From an uncultured Labedella sp. (GTDB lineage Bacteria; Actinomycetota; Actinomycetes; Actinomycetales; Microbacteriaceae), in assembly GCA_934636065.1 (NCBI GenBank), contig CAKTZW010000113.1, positions 1-6,288 on the forward strand: a DNA stretch of 6,288 nucleotides. The letters run 5' to 3'. This document shows, piece after piece, positions 1 to 5,731 of this stretch. Each line of letters begins with the position of its first letter. Within the stretch, counting starts at the first letter, position 1. The notes below the pieces were generated by a model that was not told where the DNA came from, made no database searches, and saw only the letters and a list, made by a program, of their open reading frames with translations. The position numbers and the translations under genes are program-made.

Positions 1-947
1 TCGCCGATCGCGACAGACCCGACGGTGGCCGCGGAGAAGACGAAGAGGCCGTGGGACGCCGTCTGGTTCGTCCAGTCGATCTCGCCGCCCGTTCCGGGCG
101 TCTGGATGTAGTAGCCGTTGAAGCCGCCCGTGGGGTACGTCGCCGTGACGACACCGCGAGTGGTGACCGTCTGGCCGGAGAGAGGCGTCGAGGCGCCCGT
201 GCCCTGGATCGCGGAGATCTCGATCGGCTCGGCCGGATCGGTCGGCTCCTCGGGGTCGGTCGGCTCCTCGGGATCCGTGGGCTCCTCGGGAGAGTCGCCG
301 GCGGCGTTCGTGGGAGTCGGAGCACCGGCGACGAAGTCGGCGGAGTTGACGTCGGTGTCGACGCCGTCGGTGCGGGAGATCGACGTGGTGGCCGAGGCCG
401 CGGGTGCCGCGGTGGTCTCGAAGGTGTTCGAGGAGCCGTAGCCGAGAAGGTCGACGATGGCCGGGTCTCCGACGATGGAGCCCTTCTTCGGCGCGACGAG
501 CGCCGTCTCCTGGTCGACGAGGAAGAGCGTTCCGCCCGCTCCCCCGACGTTCACGCTCCCGGGCGCGACGAGGTCGGGAGTGGGCAGAGCCGCGCCGTTG
601 CTGCCATTCGACCCGCTCCGCACCAGGTAGTGGCCGCCCGCCGGGATGCTGCCGGTGAGCACCGCGACGCCAGTCGGGTTGGCGTCGCCCGTGGCCGAGC
701 GATACTGGAGGGACATGCCCTCGAGCGCGACGGGTGCGTCCGTCGGGTTGTAGAGCTCGACGTACTTGTGCGTGTACGCAGCGCCGCTGCTGCCCCCGTT
801 GAGGTAGGCCTCGCTGATGACGACGGCGTCACCGTCGACCGAGGCGGAGGCCGGTGCCGCCACCCCGATGAGGGGAGCCGCGACGAGCGCGCCCCCCAGA
901 AGCGTCGCGAAACCCGCCCTGACGGGTCTCGTGGCTGATGTGGACAA
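1..947 (-). CDS. Secreted ExeM/NucH-type extracellular nuclease, N-terminal part (runs off the left edge)
   Basis: The frame is open from a TTG at 947 to base 1, giving 315 codons with no stop, so the C-terminus is missing. TTG is chosen because GGGAG lies six bases upstream and a signal peptide follows at once: basic N-terminus (R7, R10), hydrophobic stretch about 13-31 and a cleavage site after ASA at about residue 35. An in-frame GTG further upstream has no such support. Residues about 40-180 resemble a lamin-tail domain (VISEAYLNGG, then KYVELYNPTD). A PEEPTD-repeat linker covers 220-237. From about 244 a sequence with IQGTG, VTTRGVVTA and GFNGYYIQTPG resembles the OB-fold-like domain that precedes the endonuclease/exonuclease/phosphatase domain in ExeM-type nucleases. 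That catalytic domain would lie outside the window, so nuclease activity is inferred from domain order. The likely role is degrading extracellular DNA for nutrients or biofilm turnover. A secreted lamin-tail protein without nuclease activity remains possible. Confidence 0.85.
   Translation of the reverse strand, partial: MSTSATRPVRAGFATLLGGALVAAPLIGVAAPASASVDGDAVVISEAYLNGGSSGAAYTHKYVELYNPTDAPVALEGMSLQYRSATGDANPTGVAVLTGSIPAGGHYLVRSGSNGSNGAALPTPDLVAPGSVNVGGAGGTLFLVDQETALVAPKKGSIVGDPAIVDLLGYGSSNTFETTAAPAASATTSISRTDGVDTDVNSADFVAGAPTPTNAAGDSPEEPTDPEEPTDPEEPTDPAEPIEISAIQGTGASTPLSGQTVTTRGVVTATYPTGGFNGYYIQTPGTGGEIDWTNQTASHGLFVFSAATVGSVAIG
237..290 (-). repeat. Three tandem 18-bp units encoding PEEPTD
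   Basis: Three in-frame 18-bp units (273-290, 255-272, 237-254) each encode PEEPTD, at residues 220-237 of the nuclease. They differ only at a few synonymous third positions. A diverged fourth unit (PAEPIE) follows. The repeat forms an acidic, proline-rich linker between the lamin-tail and OB-like domains. Such near-identical units can change copy number by slippage, so linker length may vary between strains. Confidence 0.9.
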
Positions 948-997
948 ACGGATCTCCCTCGGATCACACGGACCGGTCACGCCGGACGAACGCGGTC

Positions 998-1026
998 AGG
1001 CTACGTGGCACGTCCGACGCCGGAAC
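998..1026 (-). promoter_or_regulatory. Weak candidate promoter for the nuclease gene
   Basis: Reading the minus strand, TAGCCT (998-1003) fits the actinobacterial TANNNT -10 pattern. A poor -35 (TTCCGG, 1020-1025, spacing 16) lies upstream. An 11-bp palindrome, ACGTG-G-CACGT (1003-1013), overlaps the edge of the -10 and could be an operator. The predicted leader would be about 44 nt. The -35 match is weak, so this is only a candidate. Confidence 0.3.
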
Positions 1027-1090
1027 GATCCCGAGGTTTCCAGGAGGTGAACTCTCGCGAAGTGGGTGGGGAGCGTCTCGGTTGACGTCC

Positions 1091-1957
1091 TCACCGTGAG
1101 GGGACGGCCGGACCGGTCGCGCTGTCTGCGGCCGTCCAACTCAGCAGCACGGCGAGAGAGGCGGCGGTGTCCGTGCCCGGACGCGCGACGTACGTGAAGA
1201 GGGTCTTCGACGAGGCCCCCGTCACGGCCAGGGCGTGGTAGTCGAACTCGAGTGGCCCGACGAGCGGGTGCACGATCCGCGTCACGCCACCGTCTTTCTC
1301 CTGCACCTCTCCCGCGGCCCACAGCACGCGGAAGTCCGGGCTCCCGATGGCGAGCTCGCCGACGAGCGACCTCAGTCCCGGGTCCTCGGGCCACCGCCCC
1401 GCCGAGAGCCTCAGTTGCGCGACGGTCTGGCGCGCGATGGTCTCCCAGTCCGAGTAGAGCGCTCTCGCCGTCGGATTGAGGAAGAGCTGCCGAGCGGCGT
1501 TGCGCGGAGCGTCCATGGCGTCGATGCCGAAGACCGCCTCGGCCGCGTGGTTCGCCGCGAGGATGTCGAGGCGGACGTCGAGCAGGATCGCGGGGGCGTT
1601 CGTCATGGCGTCGAGGAGCCGCGTGAGCGACGCGTCGGAGAGCGACGCCCGACGATCGACGGCGGGAGCGGACGCGGTCGCACCGCGACGCGGCCGCGCC
1701 AGGTTGCGTAGATGCTCGGCCTCCACGGCGGTCAGGGAGAGAGCGCGAGCGACGGCGTCGAGGACCTGATCGGACACGTGGGCGGTCCGCCCCTGTTCGA
1801 GTCTGACGTAGTAGTCGGGGCTCACGCCCGCGATGAGGGCCACCTCCTCGCGGCGCAGCCCCGGCACGCGCCGCCCAGCGCCCGCCGGGAGACCGACGGA
1901 CTCCGGGGTCACGCGGTCTCGCCGAGAGCGGAGGAACTCCCCGATCGTGGTCTCCAT
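1091..1957 (-). CDS. XRE-family regulator with MmyB-like (MLTR) ligand-binding domain
   Basis: A 288-residue one-component transcription factor. Residues about 5-85 form a Cro/C1-type helix-turn-helix domain with the family signature VPGLRREEVALIAGVS (31-46) followed by PDYYVRLEQGR (47-57). Residues about 105-262 match the PAS-like MLTR ligand-binding domain: ILLDVRLDILAAN (124-136), RQLFLNP then LYSDWE (156-172), and a C-terminal LEFDYHALAV with FTYVARPGT. The length is usual for the family. The ATG at 1957 is preferred over the in-frame ATG at 2068, because the extra 37 residues precede the HTH domain and run through the divergent control region. It is transcribed away from the MDR-SDR-NTF2 operon, the usual layout for a local regulator. 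From what I recall, members are often neighbours of SDR genes and a structure of one held a fatty-acid-like ligand. The natural ligand here is unknown, as is whether it represses or activates. Confidence 0.92.
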   Translation of the reverse strand: METTIGEFLRSRRDRVTPESVGLPAGAGRRVPGLRREEVALIAGVSPDYYVRLEQGRTAHVSDQVLDAVARALSLTAVEAEHLRNLARPRRGATASAPAVDRRASLSDASLTRLLDAMTNAPAILLDVRLDILAANHAAEAVFGIDAMDAPRNAARQLFLNPTARALYSDWETIARQTVAQLRLSAGRWPEDPGLRSLVGELAIGSPDFRVLWAAGEVQEKDGGVTRIVHPLVGPLEFDYHALAVTGASSKTLFTYVARPGTDTAASLAVLLSWTAADSATGPAVPSR

Positions 1958-1963
1958 CCCTGC

Positions 1964-1969
1964 ACGGTA
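1964..1969 (-). promoter_or_regulatory. Candidate -10 (TACCGT) for leaderless transcription of the MLTR regulator
   Basis: On the minus strand TACCGT fits TANNNT and ends six bases before the ATG at 1957. Transcription would then start at or next to the A of the start codon, making a leaderless mRNA, which is common in actinobacteria. There is no Shine-Dalgarno sequence at normal spacing (only AGGG touching the ATG), which agrees. No good -35 is seen. Confidence 0.5.
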
Positions 1970-1999
1970 TCGCGGCGAGCAGGCCCGAGGGTGGTCCTG

Positions 2000-2040
2000 C
2001 TGGAACCAGGTCGACCCGAACCTCGGTCGATCTGCCGACC
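2000..2040. promoter_or_regulatory. Candidate operator cluster in the divergent control region
   Basis: Three adjoining symmetrical elements lie between the two divergent start codons: CTGG-AA-CCAG (2000-2009), the perfect palindrome GGTCGACC (2009-2016), and GGTCG-N6-CGACC (2025-2040). GGTCGA recurs with 16-bp spacing (2009 and 2025), and CTGGAAC recurs at 2050-2056. Such clustering in a 140-bp gap beside an HTH regulator suggests binding by that regulator, controlling both itself and the operon to the right. The binding is inferred. GC-rich DNA yields short palindromes by chance. No convincing plus-strand TANNNT -10 is present here, so the operon promoter is not located. Confidence 0.45.
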
Positions 2041-2097
2041 GCGCGCAACCTGGAACGTGCGACCTCACGAGAGGCGCAGGAAGAGAGAGCAGAACGC

Positions 2098-3030
2098 ATG
2101 CGCGCAGCAGTGGTGAGAAGCTTCGGCGGGCCGGAGGTCATCGAGATCATCGACGTTCCGACGCCCGTCCCGGGCCCGACAGAGGTCGTTGTGACGGTCG
2201 CGGGAGCGTCGGTGAACTTCGCAGACGTCATGGTTCGTGAAGGCTTGAACGTCCAATACGGCGCGACGGCACCTCGGAAGCAGTTCGGGCTCGGCGCCGA
2301 CGTCGCCGGGACCGTCGCCGCCGTCGGCCCTCTCGTGACCCGGTTCTCGGTCGGAGACGCGGTGGTGGGAACCCAGGAGCGCCTCGACCGCGCGCTGAGC
2401 ACACAGGCGGACGCCGTCGTGCTGGAGGACTGGGAGCTCGCACCGGCGCCCGACGGCGTCGACCTCGTCGCGCTCGCGACCCTGGGCCTCAACGCGACCA
2501 CCGCCGATCAGGCCCTCGACACGCTCGCACTCGTCCCCGGGCAGTGGCTCCTGGTGTCGGGCGCGGCCGGCGGTGTGGGTCTCTTCGCCGTCGAGCTCGC
2601 TCGACTCCGAGGGCTGCGGGTGGTCGCGCAAGCCGGTCCCGACGACGAGGACCTCGTTCGCTCGGCCGGCGCGGAGCTCTTCGTCCCGCGCGGGGACGAC
2701 CTCGCTCCCGCCGTGCGTGCGCTCGTGCCCGGGGGCGCACACGGGGCGATCGACGCGGCCAACCTCGCGGCTGTGACGGCGGACGCCGTGCGCCACGGCG
2801 GGGCATTCGTCTCCCTGCTCAATTCCGCCCCGATGGCCAGACGACAGGTCCGCACCACCAACATGACCTGGCACACCGACGCCGGACGGCTCGCGAAGCT
2901 CGCGGCGTACGCCGGCTCCGGACACGTCTCGCTCCGCGTCGCCCGGACCTTCCCGCTCGACGAGGTCGCCGAGGCGCATCGCGCTCTCGGGAACGGCGGC
3001 CTCCGCGGACGGATCGTGATCGTCCCATGA
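2098..3030 (+). CDS. Zinc-free MDR-family NADP-dependent oxidoreductase (quinone-oxidoreductase-like)
   Basis: A 310-residue medium-chain dehydrogenase/reductase of normal length. The GroES-like N-terminal part (about 1-120) carries GASVNFADVMVREG (36-49) and GADVAGTVAAVG (66-77). The Rossmann half carries SGAAGGVGLFAVELAR (154-169), the cofactor-binding glycine motif of the quinone-oxidoreductase/zeta-crystallin branch. There is no cysteine in the protein and the zinc-ligand pattern of alcohol dehydrogenases is absent, so it should be a zinc-free NAD(P)H reductase acting on quinones, enones or similar carbonyls in the cytoplasm. The start is the ATG at 2098, preceded by a purine-rich GAGAGAG (2083-2089) eight bases away; conserved family sequence begins at once (MRAAVV). 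It is first in a probable operon; the SDR follows after 55 bp. It lies divergent from the MLTR regulator and is probably under its control. The substrate is not predictable. Confidence 0.93.
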   Translation: MRAAVVRSFGGPEVIEIIDVPTPVPGPTEVVVTVAGASVNFADVMVREGLNVQYGATAPRKQFGLGADVAGTVAAVGPLVTRFSVGDAVVGTQERLDRALSTQADAVVLEDWELAPAPDGVDLVALATLGLNATTADQALDTLALVPGQWLLVSGAAGGVGLFAVELARLRGLRVVAQAGPDDEDLVRSAGAELFVPRGDDLAPAVRALVPGGAHGAIDAANLAAVTADAVRHGGAFVSLLNSAPMARRQVRTTNMTWHTDAGRLAKLAAYAGSGHVSLRVARTFPLDEVAEAHRALGNGGLRGRIVIVP

Positions 3031-3073
3031 CGCTCCCGACGACCGGTATCCGGATCCCCCTGAACCACCCACG

Positions 3074-3080
3074 AAAGGAC
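3074..3080 (+). promoter_or_regulatory. Ribosome binding site of the first SDR gene
   Basis: AAAGGA lies about eight bases before the ATG at 3086. It fixes this start and shows that the SDR has its own ribosome loading despite being in an operon. The 55-bp gap after the MDR stop holds no evident promoter or terminator. Confidence 0.6.
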
Positions 3081-3085
3081 ACACC

Positions 3086-3829
3086 ATGACCAATCGATTC
3101 GACGGCAAGGCCGTCGTCGTCACCGGCGGCTCGACCGGCCTCGGGTTCGGCATCGCCGAGCGACTCATCGCCGAGGGCGCGACCGTCTACATCGTCGGGC
3201 GCCGGGAGGCGGAGCTCACGGACGCCGCGCGGCGCCTCGGCGACGCTGCCATTCCCGTCGTCGCCGATGTGACGAGCACCGAGGACCTGGATCGCCTCTA
3301 CGCGGCGGTCCTCGAGCGGAGCGGTGCGCTCCACGCCGTCGTCGCGAACGCCGGCGGCCCATCGTTCGGCACGATCGAGACCTACACGGGCGAGGAGCTC
3401 GACGCGTCGTTCACCGTGAACCTGCGTGCCGTCGCATTCACGGTCCAGAAGGCCCTCCCGTTGATGACCGAGGGCGGGGCCGTCGTGCTCATGAGCTCGA
3501 TCGAGGGCGAACGCGGCAGCGTCGGACTCGGGGCCTACGCGGCGATGAAGGCGGCGCAGCAGTCCATGGCGCGAACGTGGGCCAACGAACTGAGCGCTCG
3601 CCGCATCCGAGTGAACGCGATCAGCCCCGGCGTCGTCTACACCCCGGCTTACGAGGCGGCCGGGTGGTCCATCGAGAAGGCTCAGGAGGTCGTCCCGCTC
3701 ATCCCGGTCGGTCGCCTGGGACTCGAGTCCGAGGTCGGTGCCGCCGTGGCGTTCCTCGCCTCGGACGACGCGTCGTTCGTCAATGGGACGAACCTCGTCG
3801 TCGACGGCGGTCAGACCGAGGTCGTCTGA
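3086..3829 (+). CDS. SDR-family oxidoreductase, classical type, NADP-type features
   Basis: A 247-residue classical short-chain dehydrogenase/reductase, the usual length. TGGSTGLG (13-20) is the TGxxxGxG cofactor motif, D61-V62 contacts the adenine ring, and NAG is at 88-90. The catalytic tetrad is complete: N112, S138, Y151 and K155 (YAAMK). After the second strand comes VGRRE (37-41), with arginines where NAD-preferring enzymes have aspartate, which suggests NADP(H). PGVVYTP (181-187) and the C-terminal NGTNLVVDGGQ are family hallmarks. It would oxidise or reduce an alcohol/carbonyl pair in the cytoplasm; the substrate is unknown. Its stop codon is followed after one base by the NTF2-like gene, so the two are probably made together. 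The closing DGGQTEVV is like DGGQTMV in the second SDR of this window. Confidence 0.95.
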   Translation: MTNRFDGKAVVVTGGSTGLGFGIAERLIAEGATVYIVGRREAELTDAARRLGDAAIPVVADVTSTEDLDRLYAAVLERSGALHAVVANAGGPSFGTIETYTGEELDASFTVNLRAVAFTVQKALPLMTEGGAVVLMSSIEGERGSVGLGAYAAMKAAQQSMARTWANELSARRIRVNAISPGVVYTPAYEAAGWSIEKAQEVVPLIPVGRLGLESEVGAAVAFLASDDASFVNGTNLVVDGGQTEVV

Positions 3830-3830
3830 G

Positions 3831-4238
3831 ATGCCGTCGGATCAGCGGCGCATCGTCGAGGCCGCGCTGGCGGCGGGTGCACGCGGCGAAGCGGAAGCGG
3901 CGATGTCGATGTTCTCCCCCGCGGTCGTGGCCCACTACGCCCGGAGTCTGCCCTACGGCGGCGATCACGACGGCCTCCCGGCCTACCTCCGCGCACTCGG
4001 TTCGCTCAACGAGGTGTTCCGACTCGATGTCGCGGGCAGCGAGGTGTCGGCGACGGATGCCGACAGGGTGATCCTGCTCCTCGACATCGCCTACACCGCA
4101 GCCGCGACGGGTCGACAGGCTCGGCAGCGGAGCATCGAGATCCTGACGTTCACCGGCGATCTGGTCACCGATGTCGCCGTCTACAACGAGGATGCGGCGG
4201 CCCTGCTCGCTCTTCTCCAGCCTCCGACGGGGGCCTGA
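3831..4238 (+). CDS. NTF2-like (SnoaL-like) family protein, downstream partner of the first SDR
   Basis: A 135-residue protein of the NTF2-like, cone-shaped alpha+beta fold. An opening helix (RRIVEAALAAGARGEAEAAMSMF) is followed by H35, SLPYGGDHDGL (39-49), a strand region ILLLDIAYTAAATGRQ (81-96) and a closing IEILTFTGDLVTDVAVYNED (102-121). The ATG at 3831 is chosen because it lies one base after the SDR stop (TGAGATG), with GAGG (3818-3821) nine bases upstream. An open frame exists further 5' but would overlap the SDR by 92 bp. The layout predicts translational coupling. Relatives act as dehydratases, isomerases, hydrolases or ligand-binding proteins; the fold does not decide which. H35 and the LPY-G region align with H50 and LPYSG of the NTF2-like protein at 4311-4745, so the two are related. 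There is no signal peptide, so it is cytoplasmic. Confidence 0.85.
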   Translation: MPSDQRRIVEAALAAGARGEAEAAMSMFSPAVVAHYARSLPYGGDHDGLPAYLRALGSLNEVFRLDVAGSEVSATDADRVILLLDIAYTAAATGRQARQRSIEILTFTGDLVTDVAVYNEDAAALLALLQPPTGA

Positions 4239-4254
4239 CGTCGCGTGGCGAGAC

Positions 4255-4297
4255 GACGGCGCGGCCACGACCCTTCCCGGGTCGTGGCCGCGCCGTC
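4255..4297. terminator. Hairpin terminator shared by two convergent operons
   Basis: A perfect 19-bp stem (4255-4273 with 4279-4297) closes a five-base loop, TTCCC. It begins 17 bases after the plus-strand NTF2-like stop and ends 14 bases beyond the minus-strand NTF2-like stop. It is nearly all G/C and lacks a U-run on either side, as is common for actinobacterial terminators. Its symmetry lets it act on both strands. Confidence 0.85.
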
Positions 4298-4310
4298 TCG
4301 TGGAGGACGC

Positions 4311-4745
4311 TCAGTCGAGGAGCGCTGCGACGATCACGGGGTCCTTGTAATAGATGTTGATGCTCGCCACCTTGCCGCCTCGGAACGTGTACCACTCCAC
4401 GTTCGACGTCTCGGCGACGCGACCGGTGGCTCGAGACGTGAACCGCAGGTCCATGTAGATGACGGTCTCCTCGCCGCTGTCGATCATGCGCGTGTGCAGG
4501 TTCTCGACCTGGTAGTGCTCGCCGATCGTCGACGCCATGCGGGTGAAGCCGTCGATTCCGTGGTAGCGCCCGCTGTACGGCAGGTTGTCCGACTGGTGCG
4601 TCTCGATGTCATCGTTCAGGTAGGTCTGGAGCTTGTCGAGGTCGCCGGCGTAGAAGGCCGTGAGCATCTGCGTGACCACGGTGCTCCCGGAGAAGCCGGC
4701 CGGTCCGCTCTCCGTCGCGGTCGCGGTTTTCTGGTCGGTTGTCAT
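4311..4745 (-). CDS. NTF2-like (SnoaL-like) family protein, downstream partner of the second SDR
   Basis: A 144-residue NTF2-like protein. After a disordered-looking Thr/Ala-rich lead (1-20) come a helix (VVTQMLTAFYAGDLDKLQTYL), DDIETH with H50, NLPYSGRYHGIDGF (54-67), a strand (TVIYMDLRFTSRATGRV) and VEWYTFRGGKVASINIYYKD (116-135). GAAGGA lies about eight bases before the ATG at 4745 and fixes the start. It is resembled by the 135-residue protein at 3831-4238: LPY-G core, a histidine five residues before it, a strand ending in ATGR, and a closing TF-G-x-V pattern. The gene lies 82 bp after the second SDR on the same strand, with no evident terminator between, so one operon is likely. Possible roles are ligand binding or small-molecule isomerase, dehydratase or hydrolase activity. 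The substrate is unknown. Confidence 0.88.
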   Translation of the reverse strand: MTTDQKTATATESGPAGFSGSTVVTQMLTAFYAGDLDKLQTYLNDDIETHQSDNLPYSGRYHGIDGFTRMASTIGEHYQVENLHTRMIDSGEETVIYMDLRFTSRATGRVAETSNVEWYTFRGGKVASINIYYKDPVIVAALLD

Positions 4746-4827
4746 GGTGTTCGTCCTTCACTGGTCTGTCGAGGACGGGACCGTCCTGCGATCGTGTGCG
4801 TGGGTGTGTGTTCGAGCCGGGCGGCGC

Positions 4828-5604
4828 TCAGACCATCGTCTGCCCACCGTCGACGGAGAGCGACGCGCCTGTGATGAGCGACGCGGCGTCCGTGAGCAAC
4901 CAGAGCGCCGCCTCGGCCACCTCTTCCGGCAACCCGAGTCGACCGATCGGCATGACGGCCGTGTAGCCCTCGAGGGCCTCCTCGTCGCCGTCGACGGCGT
5001 TTGTGAGCATCGGGGTCCGGATGACTCCGGGCAGCACCGCGTTCACACGGATCCCCTGCCTGGCGTAGTCGAGCGCAGCCGCCTTCGTCAGCCCGATGAC
5101 GGCGTGTTTGCTCGCGATGTATTCCGGCGCTCCCGGGATGGCGACGAGACCGTTCGCCGACGACGTGTTGACGATGGCGCCGCCGCCCGTCTCGAGCATC
5201 GCCAGGATCTGATACTTCAGGCAGAGGAACGTGCCGAGCACGTTGACCTCGAGGGATCGCCGGACGGTCGACGCGTCGAGCTGGGCGAGCGGGAAGAACC
5301 CGTTGCGGGCCGAGCTGAAGGGGGGCAGGCCGGCATTGTTGTAGGCGGCGTCGAGTCGACCGTAAGTGTCGATGCACGCGCCGACCATCGCCTCGACGTC
5401 CTCTTCGACGGAGATGTCGGCGCGGACGAACTGCGCCGTGCCCCCCGCCGACGTGATCTCGTCGACCACGGCGTTCCCGGCGGGCTCGGAGAGATCGACG
5501 GCGGTGACGCTGGCGCCGGCAGCGGCCGCGATCCGGGCGCCCGCGGCCCCCATGCCCGAGGCGGCACCGGTGATGATGACGGACTTGCCGCGCAGATCGA
5601 TCAT
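4828..5604 (-). CDS. SDR-family oxidoreductase, classical type, NAD-type features
   Basis: A 258-residue classical SDR. TGAASGMG (12-19) is the cofactor motif. D37 ends the second strand (TAVDLSE), the usual mark of NAD preference. ADIS (62-65) and NNAG (89-92) follow. The catalytic tetrad is N121, S149, Y162 and K166 (YIASK). LPGVIRTPM (191-199) and the closing GASLSVDGGQTMV complete the fold. The ATG at 5604 is preferred to an in-frame ATG at 5697, for two reasons: family sequence begins at residue 3, and this ATG overlaps the stop of the small upstream frame as ATGA, while the upstream ATG lies against the AGGAG that serves that small frame. It has no strong ribosome site of its own, so coupling is likely. 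An NTF2-like gene follows. The substrate is unknown. The first SDR in the window is only a distant relative in sequence. Confidence 0.95.
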   Translation of the reverse strand: MIDLRGKSVIITGAASGMGAAGARIAAAAGASVTAVDLSEPAGNAVVDEITSAGGTAQFVRADISVEEDVEAMVGACIDTYGRLDAAYNNAGLPPFSSARNGFFPLAQLDASTVRRSLEVNVLGTFLCLKYQILAMLETGGGAIVNTSSANGLVAIPGAPEYIASKHAVIGLTKAAALDYARQGIRVNAVLPGVIRTPMLTNAVDGDEEALEGYTAVMPIGRLGLPEEVAEAALWLLTDAASLITGASLSVDGGQTMV

Positions 5605-5681
5605 GAGACGGGGACCCCGCTCGCGGCGAGGTCGGCCAAGAGCACCGTCGCAGTGGTGGCAGCGGTCGTCGAATGGACCAT
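5601..5681 (-). CDS. 26-codon small open frame coupled to the second SDR (unknown peptide)
   Basis: A minus-strand frame from ATG (5681) to TGA (5601-5603) encodes 26 residues rich in Thr, Ala and Val, beginning MVHSTTAATTATVLLADLAA. AGGAG (5690-5694) sits eight bases upstream, the best ribosome site near the SDR. Its stop overlaps the SDR start as ATGA, a classic coupling arrangement. I recognise no family. It may be a leader whose translation delivers ribosomes to the SDR, a functional micropeptide, or the surviving 5' end of a deleted gene. It has no amino-acid run suggesting attenuation and no clear membrane segment. The ribosome site and overlap are visible; expression is inferred. Confidence 0.55.
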   Translation of the reverse strand: MVHSTTAATTATVLLADLAASGVPVS

Positions 5682-5689
5682 TCGTGGAA

Positions 5690-5694
5690 CTCCT
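5690..5694 (-). promoter_or_regulatory. Ribosome binding site of the 26-codon frame
   Basis: AGGAG on the minus strand, eight bases before the ATG at 5681. It is strong and well spaced, whereas the SDR start at 5604 has only a GC-rich upstream stretch. This decides in favour of translation entering at the small frame and of the downstream SDR start. Confidence 0.6.
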
Positions 5695-5705
5695 CATCGA
5701 GTCGG

Positions 5706-5731
5706 CGGACGGTGCACCGATGCACCGTCCG
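5706..5731. promoter_or_regulatory. Perfect 11-bp-arm inverted repeat upstream of the second SDR operon
   Basis: The arms CGGACGGTGCA (5706-5716) and TGCACCGTCCG (5721-5731) are exactly complementary across a four-base spacer, CCGA. The repeat ends 11 bases upstream of the AGGAG ribosome site of the small frame. A second, smaller one (GTCAC-N3-GTGAC, 5739-5751) lies close by, and GCGGACGGT recurs at 5705 and 5753. Candidates are an operator for a dimeric regulator or an mRNA hairpin in the leader. It does not pair with the ribosome site. No regulator gene adjoins this side. Confidence 0.6.

Noticed and set aside
51..938. Long plus-strand open frame opposite the nuclease gene
   Set aside because: Arg/Gly/Asp-rich product with no domain; the minus strand in the same place encodes a signal peptide and a lamin-tail domain. 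It is a GC-rich shadow.
1042..1050. Very strong Shine-Dalgarno-like AGGAGGTGA on the plus strand
   Set aside because: The only start within reach is a GTG at 1062 that opens a seven-codon frame; no gene follows on this strand.
1089..1101. CCTCAC-C-GTGAGG palindrome at the end of the regulator gene
   Set aside because: A one-base loop cannot form a normal terminator hairpin, and it overlaps the stop codon; it may be chance.
1958..2068. 37-residue N-terminal extension of the MLTR regulator
   Set aside because: Not part of the HTH domain, runs through the divergent control region, and conflicts with the leaderless start at 1957.
996..2501. 501-codon minus-strand open frame over the regulator and the MDR gene
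   Set aside because: Crosses two well-supported genes in another frame and has low-complexity Arg/Ser/Pro sequence.
3738..3830. Upstream extension of the plus-strand NTF2-like protein
   Set aside because: Would overlap the SDR by 92 bp and adds non-homologous residues; the ATG at 3831 has a ribosome site and the tight TGAGATG junction.
5605..5697. 31-residue N-terminal extension of the second SDR
   Set aside because: Not SDR-like; its ATG abuts the AGGAG used by the small frame, and the ATGA overlap supports the start at 5604.
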